Shown: positions 22,260-34,755 of the stretch, piece after piece
Layout: each line of letters opens with the position of its first letter
How positions within the stretch are numbered: position 1 is the first letter of the stretch
Assembly: GCA_020284085.1 (NCBI GenBank)
Contig: JACEVL010000271.1
Location: 124,001-188,000, forward strand
Direction of reading: 5' to 3'
Source of the DNA: Aporrectodea caliginosa
Lineage: Eukaryota; Annelida; Clitellata; Crassiclitellata; Lumbricidae
DNA length: 64,000 nucleotides
Program-made: the position numbers and the translations under genes
The notes under the pieces: model-generated
The model's database searches: none
The model's input: only the letters and a program-made list of their open reading frames with translations
What the model was told of the DNA's origin: nothing

Positions 22260-23450
22260 AACTACAAGCACTGCATCAACAACAGACTTTCTTTGTTGTT
22301 GTGAGGCAAATAGCATTCCTATATGCCACGACCACTCGGAGAAGACACTGCTTTTCTTCTTCATTATTGGTGATGAGTCGGTTGAATTCCTCGAACAACT
22401 TCACACACCTCTGAGCCACTCTCATCTGCTGAATTCACTCTCTACCTTGCTTGTAATCCTCATTCTCGATCCATTTCTCTAGTGGAAGTGTAAGAAAGGA
22501 ATCACTAATCTTCAGGCGTGACAGTCAGTTTTCACTGTTGCAAAATCATCCACCTCCTTCAGTACCGCAGCATCACCTCTCGCCTTCGTTTCACCGGGAT
22601 TTGCAGTCACTCTGTGGACAATCATCACCTTGCATGTATCTGTTACTGGAAGTTGGTCTGAGAACAGTGCCAGACCAACAGCCTCATCTGATAGGTACCA
22701 TTAGTGGTTTCTAGGACCTTCCTGGCAACAACAATGATCTCGGAGTCAATTGACTCATATTTTCCAAAGTGACAGATCTTGTTCTGGAGCTTCAGCAGCA
22801 AGTGGGGCCTTCGTCCATGCTTTTGTGTAAAGAAGGGCCACAAAGCTGCGCAAATAGATGAATCTGAGTTTCTTCCTTCTTCGTTAGATTGAATACACCA
22901 TGGTGATCACAAAAATGTAGATTTGATGGCATACAGTAACTTGGCCATCTAAATTCCATAGTGAATTGGCCCAGGGCTCTCCAGTGAATTATTGAAGGCT
23001 AACTTTTAAGACAACCATTTTCAGCTCAATGAGTTCTTGTTAGTCATCTCTGATCTCTGAATCTGATTTTCTTTCAATAAACTTCTTGTGAAAACTGAGT
23101 GCTGTTTCTTGATAGGTCTCAGTGCCAGATATGACTTTCAGTCCTGTGTCACACCTTCCCAAGCAGCTTTATATGTCTGGAAAATTATAATATAATGGTG
23201 AATTAGATGGACCGCAGCACAAGGTGAATACTTTGGCTAAAATCATCACATGGTGAGGGCAGACCAACCACAGGAGCTCTCGACCTATCTTGTCTTCCAG
23301 CAGAACGCACACTCTGTTGAAGCGTTCAGTATTGACAGATGTTGTATCAAAGCTCAAGGCTCGAACCTTGTCAATGAGTCTCCACAACTCCAGAAGATTA
23401 TGAATGGCCATGGATTCATTGTATCCTGTTTCACAGGCTAATTTGGGCAC
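22260..23450 (-). pseudogene. Orphan hAT-like transposase relic, copy 1
   Basis: Minus-strand fragments: about 23450-23169 contains LSFDTTSVNT, then GRELLWLVCPHHVMI; about 22500-22265 reads as LPLEKWIEN, then FNRLITNNEEEKQCLLRVV in broken frame. The copy at 31.4-32.8 kb has matching blocks (YDITASNT and TKNEEQPFLLQLV), so they are one family. From memory this is a widespread invertebrate protein family with D-T-T-x-S-N-T-G and C-R-H-H motifs; D-x-x-x-N and C-x-x-H are similar to hAT catalytic-core motifs. Stops and frameshifts make it non-functional. Confidence 0.65.
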
Positions 23451-23969
23451 ACCGAGGAGTTACAGTGTTAAATATGAGCTCTTAAATTGCATTGGCAATT
23501 GGTAAATTTGAAAATTCACTTCTGAACACATGTCTGGCAAAAACACCGGAAGTAGACACCATGACTTTCAACAAGAACTTTACGCTTTGTAATACCAGCA
23601 AGTAAGTAAGTAAGTAGGCCTATAACAAAACAGAAACTATTTGAAGCTCATCTCCATGACAAATGTTGAGTTGTTGACCAAGTTATACGACATCGAGATT
23701 TACCGCTAATGGTAATATTTCTATGTCATTGAGCACCATCTTCCAGCTGGAATAAGATGCTGAAATTTTATCTCAATAATACTATTGACAGGTCTAACAA
23801 ACTGAGAGCGTGTCCTGGTTGCTAGCTTGAACTTTGTTTTTGTGGACCACCCTAATGACCTAGTTTCTTGCCTAAACTGATTTTCGGAGAATTTATTAAC
23901 CGCGCTATGCAAAAGTCCATTACATAAACAGAACCATGTATACATACAATGACAGTTCTAACCCTAGTT

Positions 23970-25510
23970 TCGTATCGTATCTGAGAATTTGTAAAGCGCC
24001 TCTTACAGTACTAGCTATTCAGATGCGCTCTCAGCGTGACAGCCCGAGGAAATAAGAAAGTCTTCAAGCAACGAAGGGATGAAGGTGGAACCCCGACTAA
24101 AATCTTACTACAGATTGAGGGGGAGGTCATTCCACATAGAAGGGCCCACGATGGCGAAGGCACGGTGCTGGGCCGTGGCAGTCCTTGCCCGGAGAACTAG
24201 GAGACCAAGTCGATGCGCAGACCGGAGAGGGCCGGAAGAGACAGCAGATAGAGGTTTGCGCATTAAGTCACAAAGATATTTAGGAGCTAGGCCCAGTTGA
24301 GTTCTTGAGACTACGAGCAGTACCTTGTATTGGATACGAGAGGCAACAGGGAGCCAGTTTAGGACATCAGTCATGTAGGTGGAGCTATGAGAGTAGCGAG
24401 GGAGACGGGCTGCCAAGTTCATAGCCGACTGAAGGGAGGATATGCTTGCCTTGGGAAGCCCAGCCAATAGTGAATTTCAATAGTCAATGCGACAGCAGAT
24501 GAAAGCATGGACTATGGTTGTAAAGACAGAATAGGAAACAGATCTTCTGATTGCTCTCAGGCGCCTCATGTTATAGTAACATGAGCGCGTCCAGTGCAAT
24601 GGGTGCTCGGAGAACGACAGGGTGCTATCAAGAGTGACACCCATGTTGCAGACACTAGATGAATATTGAATATGTTACAGTAGTCAGGATACATTGATTT
24701 CAGAAGTGGGAGGTCAAGTTTAAGGAGTTGCTGTTTGGTTCCAAACCAGATCAGTTGAGTTTTAGAGGAGTTAAGATTTAGTCGGTTGGCTGACATCCAT
24801 GAGTGGAGATCATGTGACAGTGAGTCGATCCATGACACAAGAGAAAGCTGGTCAACGGGAGGACCATGTACAAAGGTTTGGACGTCGTCAGCATAGAGGT
24901 GGCCAGTGGCTAGGTGTTTGGTAAATAAGGAAGGTATGTCCGCTAAATACAGTAGGTACAAGATGGGGGCCGAGGACTGACACCGAACTCGACTCCAGTC
25001 CAGGCCGTTGTGGAATCACCAGAACGGCATGGGCTGAAAGATGAGATATGAACCAAGTAAGAGCGGATCCACAAAGGTCACAAGATAGTTCAAGACGCTG
25101 CAGCAGGATCGCATGATCGACCATATCAAAGGCCGAGGAAACATCGAAAAGTGCCAGGAGTGTTAAATGTGATTTGTCAGTGGCTGAGTAAATATCAGAG
25201 AGGAGAAACAGAAGGGCAGTTTAAGTGGAATGGTGACCTCTGAACCCAGACTGGCTGGGGGCAGGAGCCCAAACTGTTCAAGGTAAGGCAGAAGCTGAAT
25301 TGAGACAAGTTTCTCAAGAGTTTTAGAGAGAAACGAAAGGTTGGAGATTGGTCGATAATTCTGACAGACATTCGGGTCAAGGTTAGGTTTCTTAAGGGTA
25401 GGGAGAACAATAGCCCGCTTTTGAGATGGTGGGAGGTGGCCCTCAGTAAGAGACCTGTTAAACATGGAGACTAAAACTGGAGCAATGTCGTCTAAAACTT
25501 GGGAATGCTT
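23970..25510 (-). mobile_element. LINE RT with (GATAC)n tail, broken
   Basis: Minus strand: RT start PSQKRAIVLPTLKKPNLDP and YRPISNLSF (about 25410-25330), then AILLQRLEL (about 25110), HLYADDVQTF box (24885), LNSSKTQLIW (24760), DVLNWLPVASRIQYK (24360), and C-terminal RARTATAQHRAF with MWNDLP (24130). The 3' end has GCGCTTTACAAATTCTCAG followed by ATACGATACGA. Frames shift several times. The copy at 54.24-55.39 kb is the same family with the same 3' end. Confidence 0.9.
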
Positions 25511-25896
25511 TAAATTAATTAATCAATATACTTAACGAAAAACATCTGGTTCCATCCATACATTCTTGTAAACTTTGCTACTTGAATGTCCATTATTCTG
25601 TGTAATGAACTTCTAATGATAAAATAATGTTTGTACATTGTATGTATATTCGTCTAATAAAATCTCCAGCTGACAAATCGCAGCTAGTTACAATCTAATG
25701 AGTTCAGTGAGTCATTGTTTGTAAACAAACAGCTGCCGAACAAAACAACGGATCTTATATACACGACAGACCATCGTTAAGACGTTACTAGTAAAAAGCA
25801 TAATAGACTATTTCTCATAAAACGAAGAAAGAAGATTGTGTTGAGGAATTGCTTCATCTGCTAAAAGAATAATCATATAAATATGTGAATAATAAC
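25511..25896. other. No recognisable gene; 3' flank of the CARD exon
   Basis: On the minus strand this follows the CARD exon and should be intron or, if the exon reads through, 3' sequence. No second exon is recognised. Confidence 0.4.
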
Positions 25897-26217
25897 CTTG
25901 TAGAACGGTTCCTGTGTGGATTCCGCAATCGGGTTCTTGATTTTCGATTAATGCGAGTAAGTAGTGATTTCGTTCACATAAGGCTTCCCGTACAACGAGA
26001 AATGCCGAAGGGTGTTGAGTGTCGAACAGATGGTGAAGAAGAGCTCGACATCTGTCTGGTTCTGTAGGATTCTCGTGGCGGATCCTCTGCCATTGGGCGA
26101 TAGAGATCACATTTTCTTGCACCAACCAATCACTCAGTCGATCCGGTTCAACATCGGACACAAATTTAGCAAAGAATTTTCTTACCCTGTGCTTTAGCTC
26201 ATCATTTGTGAAAGATC
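25897..26217 (-). CDS. CARD-domain exon (death-fold adaptor type)
   Basis: A 321-bp open segment bounded by a 3' splice site (TTATGTTATTCTTTAG before 26217) and a plausible 5' splice site (CTACAAG then GTTATT at 25897/25896). It enters and leaves in phase 1, so the exon is symmetrical, as expected for a shuffled domain. The product contains HRVRKFFAKFVSDVEPDRL, SDWLVQENVIS, RIRHENPTEPDRCRALLHH and a helix ending LCERNHYLLALIE. The helix pattern and 'I-x-x-x-P-T-x-x-D-x-x-R-x-L-L' fit a CARD, the six-helix homotypic interaction domain of apoptosis and innate-immune adaptors. If the 5' site is not used, the frame continues about 35 codons to a stop at 25808. Neighbouring exons are not identified; both sides hold LINE or piggyBac. 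It may be a live exon or a lone relic. Confidence 0.65.
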
Positions 26218-27566
26218 CTAAAGAATAACATAAACACTTGCAGCCATGACCATTATACTTTGCCAAATTTCTTCTATCAGAGTCGTCTACATAGTTGTTA
26301 ATTATTCCATTACATTATAGAACGTGCAAAATTAATGCGGAATAGCTTTAGTAATCCAACTGAATACGTTAAAAATTAGTTTAAGCAACATCTTTGATAA
26401 ATATGCGTAATTCAGTCCACAATGCAGAGTTATAATAGGTCTATCATGTGTTCCTGTCTGTATTGTCGTTCTATATTTGTGTCAGGCTGACCAACATATC
26501 TTTCTCTTCTTTCTTATTTGCTGTATTTTCTCTACCTTCTGTATTTCTTTAGTGCTCACTTTTCTGTTGTCTGGTTTCTATTCACTTATTTTATTTATGA
26601 ATTATCTTTCGATGGTGTCAATATCTAAGGAGTAAAATCTTCAATGGATTGTCACACACATTATGGTCATTAAGATCTCGCCTGTCCAGCCATACAGTCT
26701 GAAAGACCAGGCAGCACACCAATGGACTAGCCTGGTTTTCTTCAACGTTTATGACATCAATATGTCTTGGATTTTGTTCTATAGCCACAGTGTCAAAGCG
26801 CTACAGAAATAACACAGCTCATTAAGGTTCAGCACTCTGCAATATAACTTACATATAAATAAAAAGTATCGAACTTGGACCCACTGGACGTTTTTGGTGA
26901 GAAGTTAATTTTTTTATATCAGTCGAATCCATTAATTATTATATTATATTCCTCAGGTACCGCTGCCTAGAATTAAAACTAATATAAACCTTACTCGAAC
27001 ATGCCATTCCAATTGGTGCAGGACTTGAATAACGATCACATGTCTTTTTCCTGCAAATAAAATATTTATCTTACTGACTTTAGATAAAATCTATGACATT
27101 AGAAAGGAAACAAGACCAAAAATTTGCCTTTACGCAGTCTCTTACATGCCTGAAACTTAGGAAGCACAACAAGCCTAATGTTGACTATAATGCTGGATTC
27201 ACTTTCATGACAAATTCACTAAACCACTTATGCCAACAACAACCTATCTTAAAATTACCTCTCTGCTTGTTTATCTTTTCATTTGGATTGTCCAGTTCGT
27301 CATGTGCAAAATTTGCTCAATAGTGCTATTATGTTCACACTTCTATTCAATCTCATTATGCCTTTCGGAGTAATTTCTGAGATCTTATGTGAATTTCGTT
27401 GAGTTTTTGGACAGTAATTTGTAAACATCTTGTTAGGATCCCGTCGCAATTTGACTGACTTTGTTTAGACTTATATACGACGGAAAAATCTCGGATTCGG
27501 TGACGCAACGGTCAGACGTTGTAGGTAAGAGGATATTACCAATCGTCCAGCTTTTTTCGAATGTCT
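26218..27566. other. No recognisable gene
   Basis: About 1.35 kb of AT-rich sequence upstream (in gene sense) of the CARD exon. The plus frame at 27093-27323 has no motif. No repeat structure was noticed. Confidence 0.45.
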
Positions 27567-27570
27567 TTAA

Positions 27571-28578
27571 CCCTCATCCGAACAAGGGGGGTCTGGCCAG
27601 ACCCCTGACAATTTTGTTGCATAACTATTTTAAATATTATATTTTCTCAAATCGGTTATATGACTTTGTTGCTATATTGTTGAGCAACAATTAGCACATT
27701 TTAACGACCAAAAAGGTTGAGTGCTTAGGAGACCCTGAAGATAATACCGGCTAAGTCTGTCAAACGTAAGACTAACAGATGGCCAGTTTACATCTTCAAT
27801 GTCGTTGACATTTCGGCACTCAGTGTAATGATCATCTGGATATTGAACAACTCAGAATAGGAGATGAATTAGCGCTTCAAACGGCGCTCTTGAACCAGCT
27901 TGCCAGATCTCTCACAGTGCCGTGGATCACTCACTACCAGAGTAACCAAGCCATAGTCAGAAGAAGTGCAGCGTGCAATCTTGGCCACCAGATCTCAGAT
28001 TGTAACTCAACAGAAGCAGGAAGAGGAGGGTACAAAACGACGATGCTACCTGTGTTGGCAAGAAAGACAGATAACGCAGTACAGATGCCGCACATGCTAC
28101 AAAGCAGTGTGTCTGTCTCACTGTCTGATGCGCTGTACACATGTATTCGAAGCAAACAAGAGCAGGACTAACTGGCCTACAATTACAGTATATTCATTAT
28201 TTTGTGAGAGATATTTTCTTAAAAAATAGTCATGTAGTATTTGAACATAACACCCACCAATCAGTACTAATAATTACTAGACTAAATTAATGGTTTATTT
28301 ATTTATTTCTTATTTTATAGATAGATTATCACGGAGTCGATCAAACGTTTACGACAGACTGTGACTATAACTATACATTTAGCTTCAAATTCATCATAGA
28401 AATGATTTATATTGCTTGTAGAGACTGATACATTGTTATTTTCTGTTATTCTAATAACATGTTGCAAAACTGGCATATAAAATACACTGTTACCTATGAA
28501 GAACCCAAATAAAAAAGGGGGTCTGACCAGACCCCCGTTGTTCAAATTAAGTTGCATTTTTGATTGTTCGCATGAGGG
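27571..28578 (+). mobile_element. piggyBac element (TTAA target), internally deleted
   Basis: TTAA at 27567-27570 and 28579-28582. The inside ends are CCCTCATCCGAAC and, reversed, CCCTCATGCGAAC. Just inside each end is a palindrome: GGGGTCTGGCCAGACCCC on the left and GGGGGTCTGACCAGACCCCC (one mismatch pair) on the right. At 1,008 bp it is too short for a full transposase and carries only the C-terminal part. Confidence 0.9.
27850..28229 (+). pseudogene. piggyBac transposase C-terminal remnant (cysteine-rich domain)
   Basis: The plus frame at 27966-28229 contains KRRCYLCWQERQITQYRC, then CYKAVCLSHC, the C-x2-C...C-x2-C...H-C zinc-binding domain that ends piggyBac transposases and binds the element ends. 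The upstream part in another frame (RIGDELALQTALLNQLA) reads like the preceding helix, so a frameshift separates them. No DDD catalytic core is present. Confidence 0.75.
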
Positions 28579-28582
28579 TTAA

Positions 28583-29179
28583 TGAATGAACTGGTGGCCA
28601 ATGCCAAATACTGGCACTATTACCGCCTGCAAGGTAGTGTCAGTCTGTTAATAATGTAATTCTTGGTTTTCCATGCAAAATTGCAAAGGACTATCATGAG
28701 TAAAATTCCAACTCTTTATGGGGCTCCGTTGGTTCGCCTCCAACTGTGTGCGAGATCTCACAGTGTTGACTCGACCATCACGTTTTGTGAGCATTAGGAC
28801 CTATATTATCAGAGTTGAACATTGGAACTGACAAGCCTAATAATTACTGCCCAACGCTCATTAACGAAGGCTATGTAATGTAATTAGCAATTTCTATTGC
28901 GCCGGTGTCTAATGCACAAAGCATCAACCGATGGCACATCAATACCAAGCCGTAATTAGGTCAACATCCAAAAGATCAGTCCTTAAGAGGCAGAGAGACA
29001 GCCTATAGTATACGGTAGATAAGCAATTTGAAAGAGGCAAGTTTTCAGACGAGAACGAAATGACGCAAGCGACTGAGTAAGCCATTTATTGACAGAGCAT
29101 CAAACACTATAAGATCACAAGATCACAATAACAGCAATCAGTACAAATTCAAGAAAAAATCCAGTAAATGATGTACAAG
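28583..29179. other. No recognisable gene
   Basis: No motif or repeat was recognised between the piggyBac element and the composite hAT region. Confidence 0.4.
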
Positions 29180-29345
29180 TCAGAAGGTCAATCCAAAAAG
29201 GTCATACGGACATGGGGCGGCAGGATTAACCTTTTTCTGAATAATATTTGGCAGTAGTAAGAGTGCAAAAACAAAATGCATTGTGTTAGAGTATGATACA
29301 CAGCGTACAGACACAGGAAGAGAGTTCCAAAAGTAGGTCCAGCAA
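29180..29345 (-). mobile_element. Possible LINE C-terminal fragment
   Basis: A minus frame reads TYFWNSLPVSVR and SNTMHFVFALLLLPN. The 'FWNSLP' block is typical of the C-terminal end of CR1-like LINE ORF2. Only this short stretch is recognisable. Confidence 0.45.
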
Positions 29346-30059
29346 CTGATGTGTATGTGTATTAGGGTGCTCCAGAATATAATGTAGTTTAAAAAGTTCC
29401 TAAAAATACTGCTCCCCGGCGATTTTCCCATTCCATTTATCACTTTGTACAACTGTACCAATTTTCAGACCAACTGAAAAAGGTTAAGCCTTGCCTCCGG
29501 CATAAAAATGTTAGACTATGTGAAAATATGCGAATTTGCTTAAAATCGGCAATATCATGGAGGAAAACCGTAATTATTTTCATGATGATTAACTTCTTTT
29601 GTGAACTGTTGTATGCAGAGATGTATTGGTACTTGTTCTTGTAATCGAGTATAACTTAAGTATAGTTTTAAGAACTTGCACTTGTACTGGAGACCTTAGT
29701 ACTTGTACTCGTACTTGAGACCTAAGTACTTGGACACAAATGACATTTCTACAGGCACTCGAATAGGTTACCAGTAAGCTTTATCTGTACTTTTTGTCAT
29801 TAATTCTTACGCTCTGGACATTGGACTTCTGGCAGTTCTGTATGGACTAGGGCTGCCAACCGTCCCGGATTCGCCGGGACAGTCCCGGAATCGGCCTCGT
29901 GCGTCCCGTGTGCTGGATTGATCACGAATTGTCTCGGAATATCCACTTCAAGGAATGTTTCGCACACTAAATTCAAAAAGTCGGTCATAAATAAGTTTTA
30001 CAGAGTGGCCATGGAATAAACCTTTTGCTTGAAGTTGATTCGAATTTTATAGGCCACTT

Positions 30060-30700
30060 ATCTTTTGATGATTTGACTTTAATTTTAACGACTATTTTTA
30101 GTAGACTAAGTCATACATCTCAGGCCGATATCAAATCTCAACACTCTCCAAGATTCCAGAGAAACTCGCCCACGCCAGACACATCCCCACACATCACAGG
30201 CTCTCCAGGTTTCAACCTGTTCCAATCTGGTTTCAAGCCTGGCCACTCGACTTAGACAACTGTCCTCAAAGTCACAAACGACATACTCTCCAACATTGAT
30301 TACGGCTCATCAACCGTTTTATTATCTCTTGACATCTCGGCCGCCTATGATAAAATGGACCATAAACTCCTTGTTGCCCACTCGCAATATGCTTTTGGTA
30401 TCACTGGCAATGCTCTAAAACTGGTTGACCACACACCTTGAAGGAAGATACTTTTTCATAGCCCTAGGCTCTGTCAAATCTAACACTCTACCCTCCACCT
30501 ATGGAGTAGTTCTGGGTAGTGTCCTCAGTCCTTTTCTTTTATCCATGTTCATCTCACCAGTTAGCTTTCTCATCCAATATTTAGGGATCCAACACCATCA
30601 CTATGTTGACAACACCGACATCAAAATCTCTACATCCCTCGCTGTTTTCAAGAAGCATCTAAAAGCTGAACTGTTTATACAGGCCCATCTTGACTGATAT
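30060..30700 (+). mobile_element. Degraded LINE RT
   Basis: The plus strand reads FQSGFKPGHST, then TTVLKVTNDIL, LLSLDISAAYDKMDHKLL (about 30220-30380), a YVDNTDIK box in place of YADDT (about 30605) and a terminal FKKHLKAELF. Many stops and a large internal deletion. It lies within element 29848-30983. Confidence 0.8.
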
Positions 30701-30774
30701 CTCCCTGCTCCAGCAAGTGCTTCTGAATCGTTGCTTTGACTCATCAACTGCCTGCGAATTACGGCACTCGAATC

Positions 30775-30883
<109 letters not shown>

Positions 30884-31082
30884 CCGTCCAGTGATGCGGA
30901 TAGGGTAAATTGATAATGGCATATCGAGTGACTATATTTAAGCAGACGTCCCGGATTGGCAAAATCAAAAGTTGGCAGCCCTAGTATGGACCACATCTTG
31001 ATCAGAATTTCTTCCGGACGTCTTGTTAAAATAGCGGCCACAAATGGTGATAATGTTAATAAGAAAAATAGGGTACTAATAT

Positions 31083-31230
31083 TCCTATAGCGGTTAAGTT
31101 TGGTTATGATAATTTCACCGTCAACGGAAATGTTATTTGTGCTAAGTGCAAGTTTTGTAGTGAGAAAACTATCATTTCAGACAAAAACTGGCACAACATA
31201 AAACTTGTTAAACACTTGCAAAGACTCCGG
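31083..31230 (+). pseudogene. BED zinc-finger remnant of the hAT transposase (copy A)
   Basis: The frame reads VKFGYDNFTVNGN, then CAKCKFCSEKTIIS and LVKHLQRL, the C-x2-C...H half of a BED finger, the N-terminal DNA-binding domain of hAT transposases. It is cut at 31232 by the nested element; the intact form (HLQKLHTER) is at 62.7 kb. Confidence 0.75.
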
Positions 31231-31232
31231 AG

Positions 31233-33384
31233 TAGCGTGGTCCAAAAACACTAAGTTTCTCAGAGTTGCGCTCCACAACCTCCTTTTGTTCTATGGCTGC
31301 CCACTATTACCTCTACCAAATTTGAGACCGATTGATGAGTATTTAGAGGTCGCTCAAGGTCAGGGTATTTTCACCATATTAAGCACGAAATCGGTAATCT
31401 GCACTAAGAACAGAAAACAGAATTTGAGTTGAATTAAAACATATAGTGCAGCAATGAAAATAAGAAAATGCTCCAAAATGTTCAATTTTGCTATGGAAAC
31501 ACTGGAACTTTTCTTGAGTAACACATTCTATGTCCTCTGTCATCTTCATCAGCGTGGCCTTAGAGCAGGACGGGTAGGTGTTCCTGTAGCGTTTCACGAG
31601 CTGAAGAAGGAACGGCTGCTCTTCATTCTTTGTCAACGATTAATGCTACTGCTGCATCAAACCCATGGCTCTCCCAACAGAGTCGCTCATAACTGTCATG
31701 ACTGACGCTGCCTTTAGGAGGTCCTGGTAGGAGTGATCATCGCATCCTTAGGATCTTTAACCAGGAAGCCTCGGGCCTTCTCTTTTCCATTCAAGTTCAG
31801 AATGTCAACGATGACAGTATTTCTCTCTGTGACGGAAGATGCAAGGCCAAGGAAGGTGAGGGATTCAGGAGGATGGTCGAGGCACTTCACATAATTGCTG
31901 GACTGTGAAAGGTGGATGTTTGTCACCATCAGTGTTTCACATCCACTCCAATTCTGTCGTCAAACAAGGACGTGCTGACGAAAATTTCTTAAACGTACCA
32001 GATATGCCTACCGAATGCGGTCGAGGCAACCTTTGCCACTCTCATATTTAGATATTTACTGAGCTCCTCCAGTAGCAGTAGATCGTTGAGTGGTGCACTT
32101 ATAGGCAGAGGAGCTTCATGCCAGAACCGAACATACATGTAGACAAGGCTCACAAACAGTGCCAGCTCCTTTTTCTTTGGCAGTTGGAGAGAACAGCTGC
32201 AGGAAAAGACATATTTTAATGCTAAAGATAGTTTTCACCATCAAATGTGCATGATGGAATGCTCCTAGTGCCTGAAAGGAAACTCTTGCTCCCTTTGCAC
32301 CACCCTGAAGATCAAACTGAGTTTCAAGAATTCCTCGGTCTTCTCTCTGATGTGACACTTCAAGAGCTGCCTTGAAGAATTTCACATTTCATCTCGAAGA
32401 GCAGATGTGTGTGCATCAAAGATGTCGTCGGAAGCCATTTCATTTGTCGCCTGGTCAATGTGTGGCCAGCTTAGCTCGAACCTGCTGAGCATAGTAATGG
32501 CAGACTCTCCAGTAGGTTCAGATAAAGAGCCGAAAACAGCAAGAGGAAGTTCCTGACATGATGCCGGCAAGTCATCTAGGTTAATTCTTGCTAAATTCGA
32601 ATTCTCAATAAAAGTGCAGGTATCATTCTTCAGGCGAGTATTGCTGGCAGTGATGTCATAGGCCATATACCACGAACTAGACTCCGAAGTCCGAAGACCC
32701 CAGTCATCCAGAGTCCTCAGGCAGGCTTCAGCTTGTTCGTTACCAGTTCTGCAGCCAATTTTTGGAACTCCCAGTATATATCTCTTCTCCGTCACCTATG
32801 ACTAGTATACTGCAAGTATGTCACCAGCTCCTCATGGTTCTTGTAGTATGATCGTCGGATGGAACCTTTGTTGGAAGATGGGACCCAGACAGTTTTTTCT
32901 GTGCCCTACTCTATAAACCAAACTTCAGCACTTCTTCTTGTCTTTGCCATTAGTGTGTTTATGAGCTATGTCAAAAACGCTACAGTCAACTCTCTTCAAT
33001 TCCTAAAATTCACCAATTTACTAAGGAATTTTAAGACTAAGGGTTCTTAAAAGCAATTTTAAAAATTCCAACATTTTCATGCTACATCAAAGGATAGTTT
33101 ATAATGTTAGATTGGTATTTCTAAACTTCAGTTTGAAACAACAGTTCATAATTAAGTAGCAAGCGGTTCTAATAATATTTCTTGAGTAGATCACAGTCAA
33201 TAACTTTCACTATGCCATGGTATTATCAAGAGAATGTTTGGCTACCTTGAGCGACCTCTAAAACTGCTCCAATCTGCTTCAGATTTGGTCCACATCTTAC
33301 TTAGGAGAGGTAGAACAGATTTAAACTTGTGGAGCAAAGTTCTGCTAAAGATGAAAATTTACCATTGTGTCGTGGACCACCCTA
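31233..33384. mobile_element. TAGGGTGG-terminus element with orphan transposase, perfect 8-bp TSD
   Basis: Left end TAGCGTGGTCCA and reversed right end TAGGGTGGTCCA. CTCCGGAG duplicates at 31225-31232 and 33385-33392. The composite copy at 62.69 kb has the intact sequence across the site, confirming insertion. 2,152 bp; it encodes a decayed minus-strand transposase along most of its length. Confidence 0.93.
31379..32795 (-). pseudogene. Orphan hAT-like transposase relic, copy 2 (best preserved)
   Basis: Minus strand from 32795: LGVPKIGCRTGNEQAEA, a YDITASNT box, then (32385-32116) a GGAKGARVSFQALGAFHH block followed by IFSIKICLF, and near 31636 the C-terminal TKNEEQPFLLQLVKRYRN. Frames change at least three times, so it is dead. 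The order of motifs matches the relics at 22.3-23.5 kb and 43-43.8 kb. It sits exactly inside an element with matching TIRs and TSD, so this family most likely encodes the transposase of the TAGGGTGG group. Confidence 0.75.
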
Positions 33385-33392
33385 CTCCGGAG

Positions 33393-34150
33393 AGTTGAGC
33401 AGTAACTGACAAATCATATGAACTCTATCGAGTAATGTAAAAATGTAAGTCGTCGAAATTTCTCAGCACCACACGAAAGCCGCGATTGGAAAGACAGCTT
33501 CTTCACCGAAGAAATGCATTTTATGAATTGCACTCTGAGACTGCTAGCAATACACCTTTGAATCTATAGCTTATATATGGAATTCATGTCTGATTGGTGC
33601 ACACCTGTAAAAATTTTGAGTTTTCTATGTTCCTCTGTGTTCTATGTTCCTCTCGGAACAGTCTTCGCTGCGTGTGCGAGATGGTGGATATAGCTCTGTG
33701 AAGGAAACATTGTCATCTGTCTCAAAACGCGCTTAGTTAGGCCACTTAGGTAGTCATTTGCGAATCACTTTTGTGTCCTTCTTAAAACATATTATTTGAT
33801 GCATTTTCTTTGTGTTGCTCCATTAGTCAAAAACTGCCTACAATTAGCATGATCCTATTTAAAATGTGTAGGCTACATATATTATTATGTCTTATGTGAA
33901 TGAGACACATGCTTTGTTCGGGACCACTTCAAGTTTCTTTGGCAGTGGTGGAGCAGGTGCTATACACAAACGTCTCATTTTGGCACGATAATCACGCATA
34001 CGGCTATAGCAATCGAAACTGCAGTGTCGTGCAGACCTGCTGCATCAAAATATTCTAAGCTATTTGGTCACTACTGTATAGGATCTTCGGTGAAACCGAG
34101 TATCCTATCATCACAAGTGACAATCTAGTTGAATACTTCGATGAAGTTGA
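33393..34150. other. Interior of composite hAT A, degraded coding
   Basis: Aligns with 62700-63430 in copy B. Both contain stops and only short frames; the RNase-H-like core that should lie here is not recognisable. Confidence 0.6.
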
Positions 34151-34154
34151 TTGT

Positions 34155-34343
34155 TTGGACGTTTGGAAATGCAGCAACACTATTTTTGACAAACTTTATG
34201 AACCAACGCTTAAAGTTTTAAGTGTGTCAGCATCTAGCGCTAATGTTGAACGTGTGTTTAGTGTAATATTAAAAGAGCTTCGATCGACTCTGAGTGACAA
34301 GATGCTCACATCCCTTATATTTCTCAAAAAAGAAAAATTCTAA
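34155..34343 (+). pseudogene. hAT C-terminal dimerisation domain remnant (copy A)
   Basis: The frame contains VSASSANVERVFSVI and LSDKMLTSLIFLKKEKF before a stop. The A-x-x-E-R-x-F-S pattern and terminal L-x-F-L-K fit the hATC dimerisation domain. It is the 3' end of the transposase whose BED finger lies at 31.1 kb. Confidence 0.85.
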
Positions 34344-34755
34344 ATGAATCCACGTGGCAATAGCCGCAATACACCATTGATTTGTCAGGGCAGTAAATAT
34401 ATCGTTATTGCAGTAGCCTAATGTACTTGTACTCGTACGTGTACTTGAGCCCTTAGTACTTGTACTTGATACCTAAGTACTTGTACACGTACCTGAGACC
34501 TTAGTACATGTACTTGTACTTGCAGACTTTCATGTTCTGACCAATAAATATGCTAGTTTTTATGTATACTTAAAAATTTTCCATTTGTGTTTTCAACCAA
34601 AAAATAGCGATTATTGTTAAAACTTCAACGTGCTGGGGGCAAGGCTTAACCTTAATGTAAAAGCCTCAAATTTGGATGTTTAGTCTCATCTCTATGAGAC
34701 GCATTGGAAAATTCTCGGGAGCAATGAATTTTCAACTTTTATTTTTTTGAGCACC

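Larger units (their letters stand above)
18981..23854. mobile_element. TAGGGTGG-terminus DNA transposon with orphan transposase, split by a LINE
   Basis: The left end TAGGGTGGTTCACA and reversed right end TAGGGTGGTCCACA differ once. ATGACCTAG flanks both ends (18972-18980 and 23855-23863): nine matching bases, compatible with an 8-bp hAT-type TSD plus a chance match. The right part encodes minus-strand transposase relics. A 5'-truncated LINE (about 19385-22255) sits inside. Without the LINE the element would be about 2 kb, the size of the nested copy at 31233-33384. Confidence 0.85.

Noticed and set aside
29180..29362. Continuation of the TRIM coiled coil across composite element A
   Set aside because: Joining at the TSD gives about 20 further codons in frame, but the sequence there reads better as a LINE C terminus in another frame, so I do not claim it as TRIM coding.
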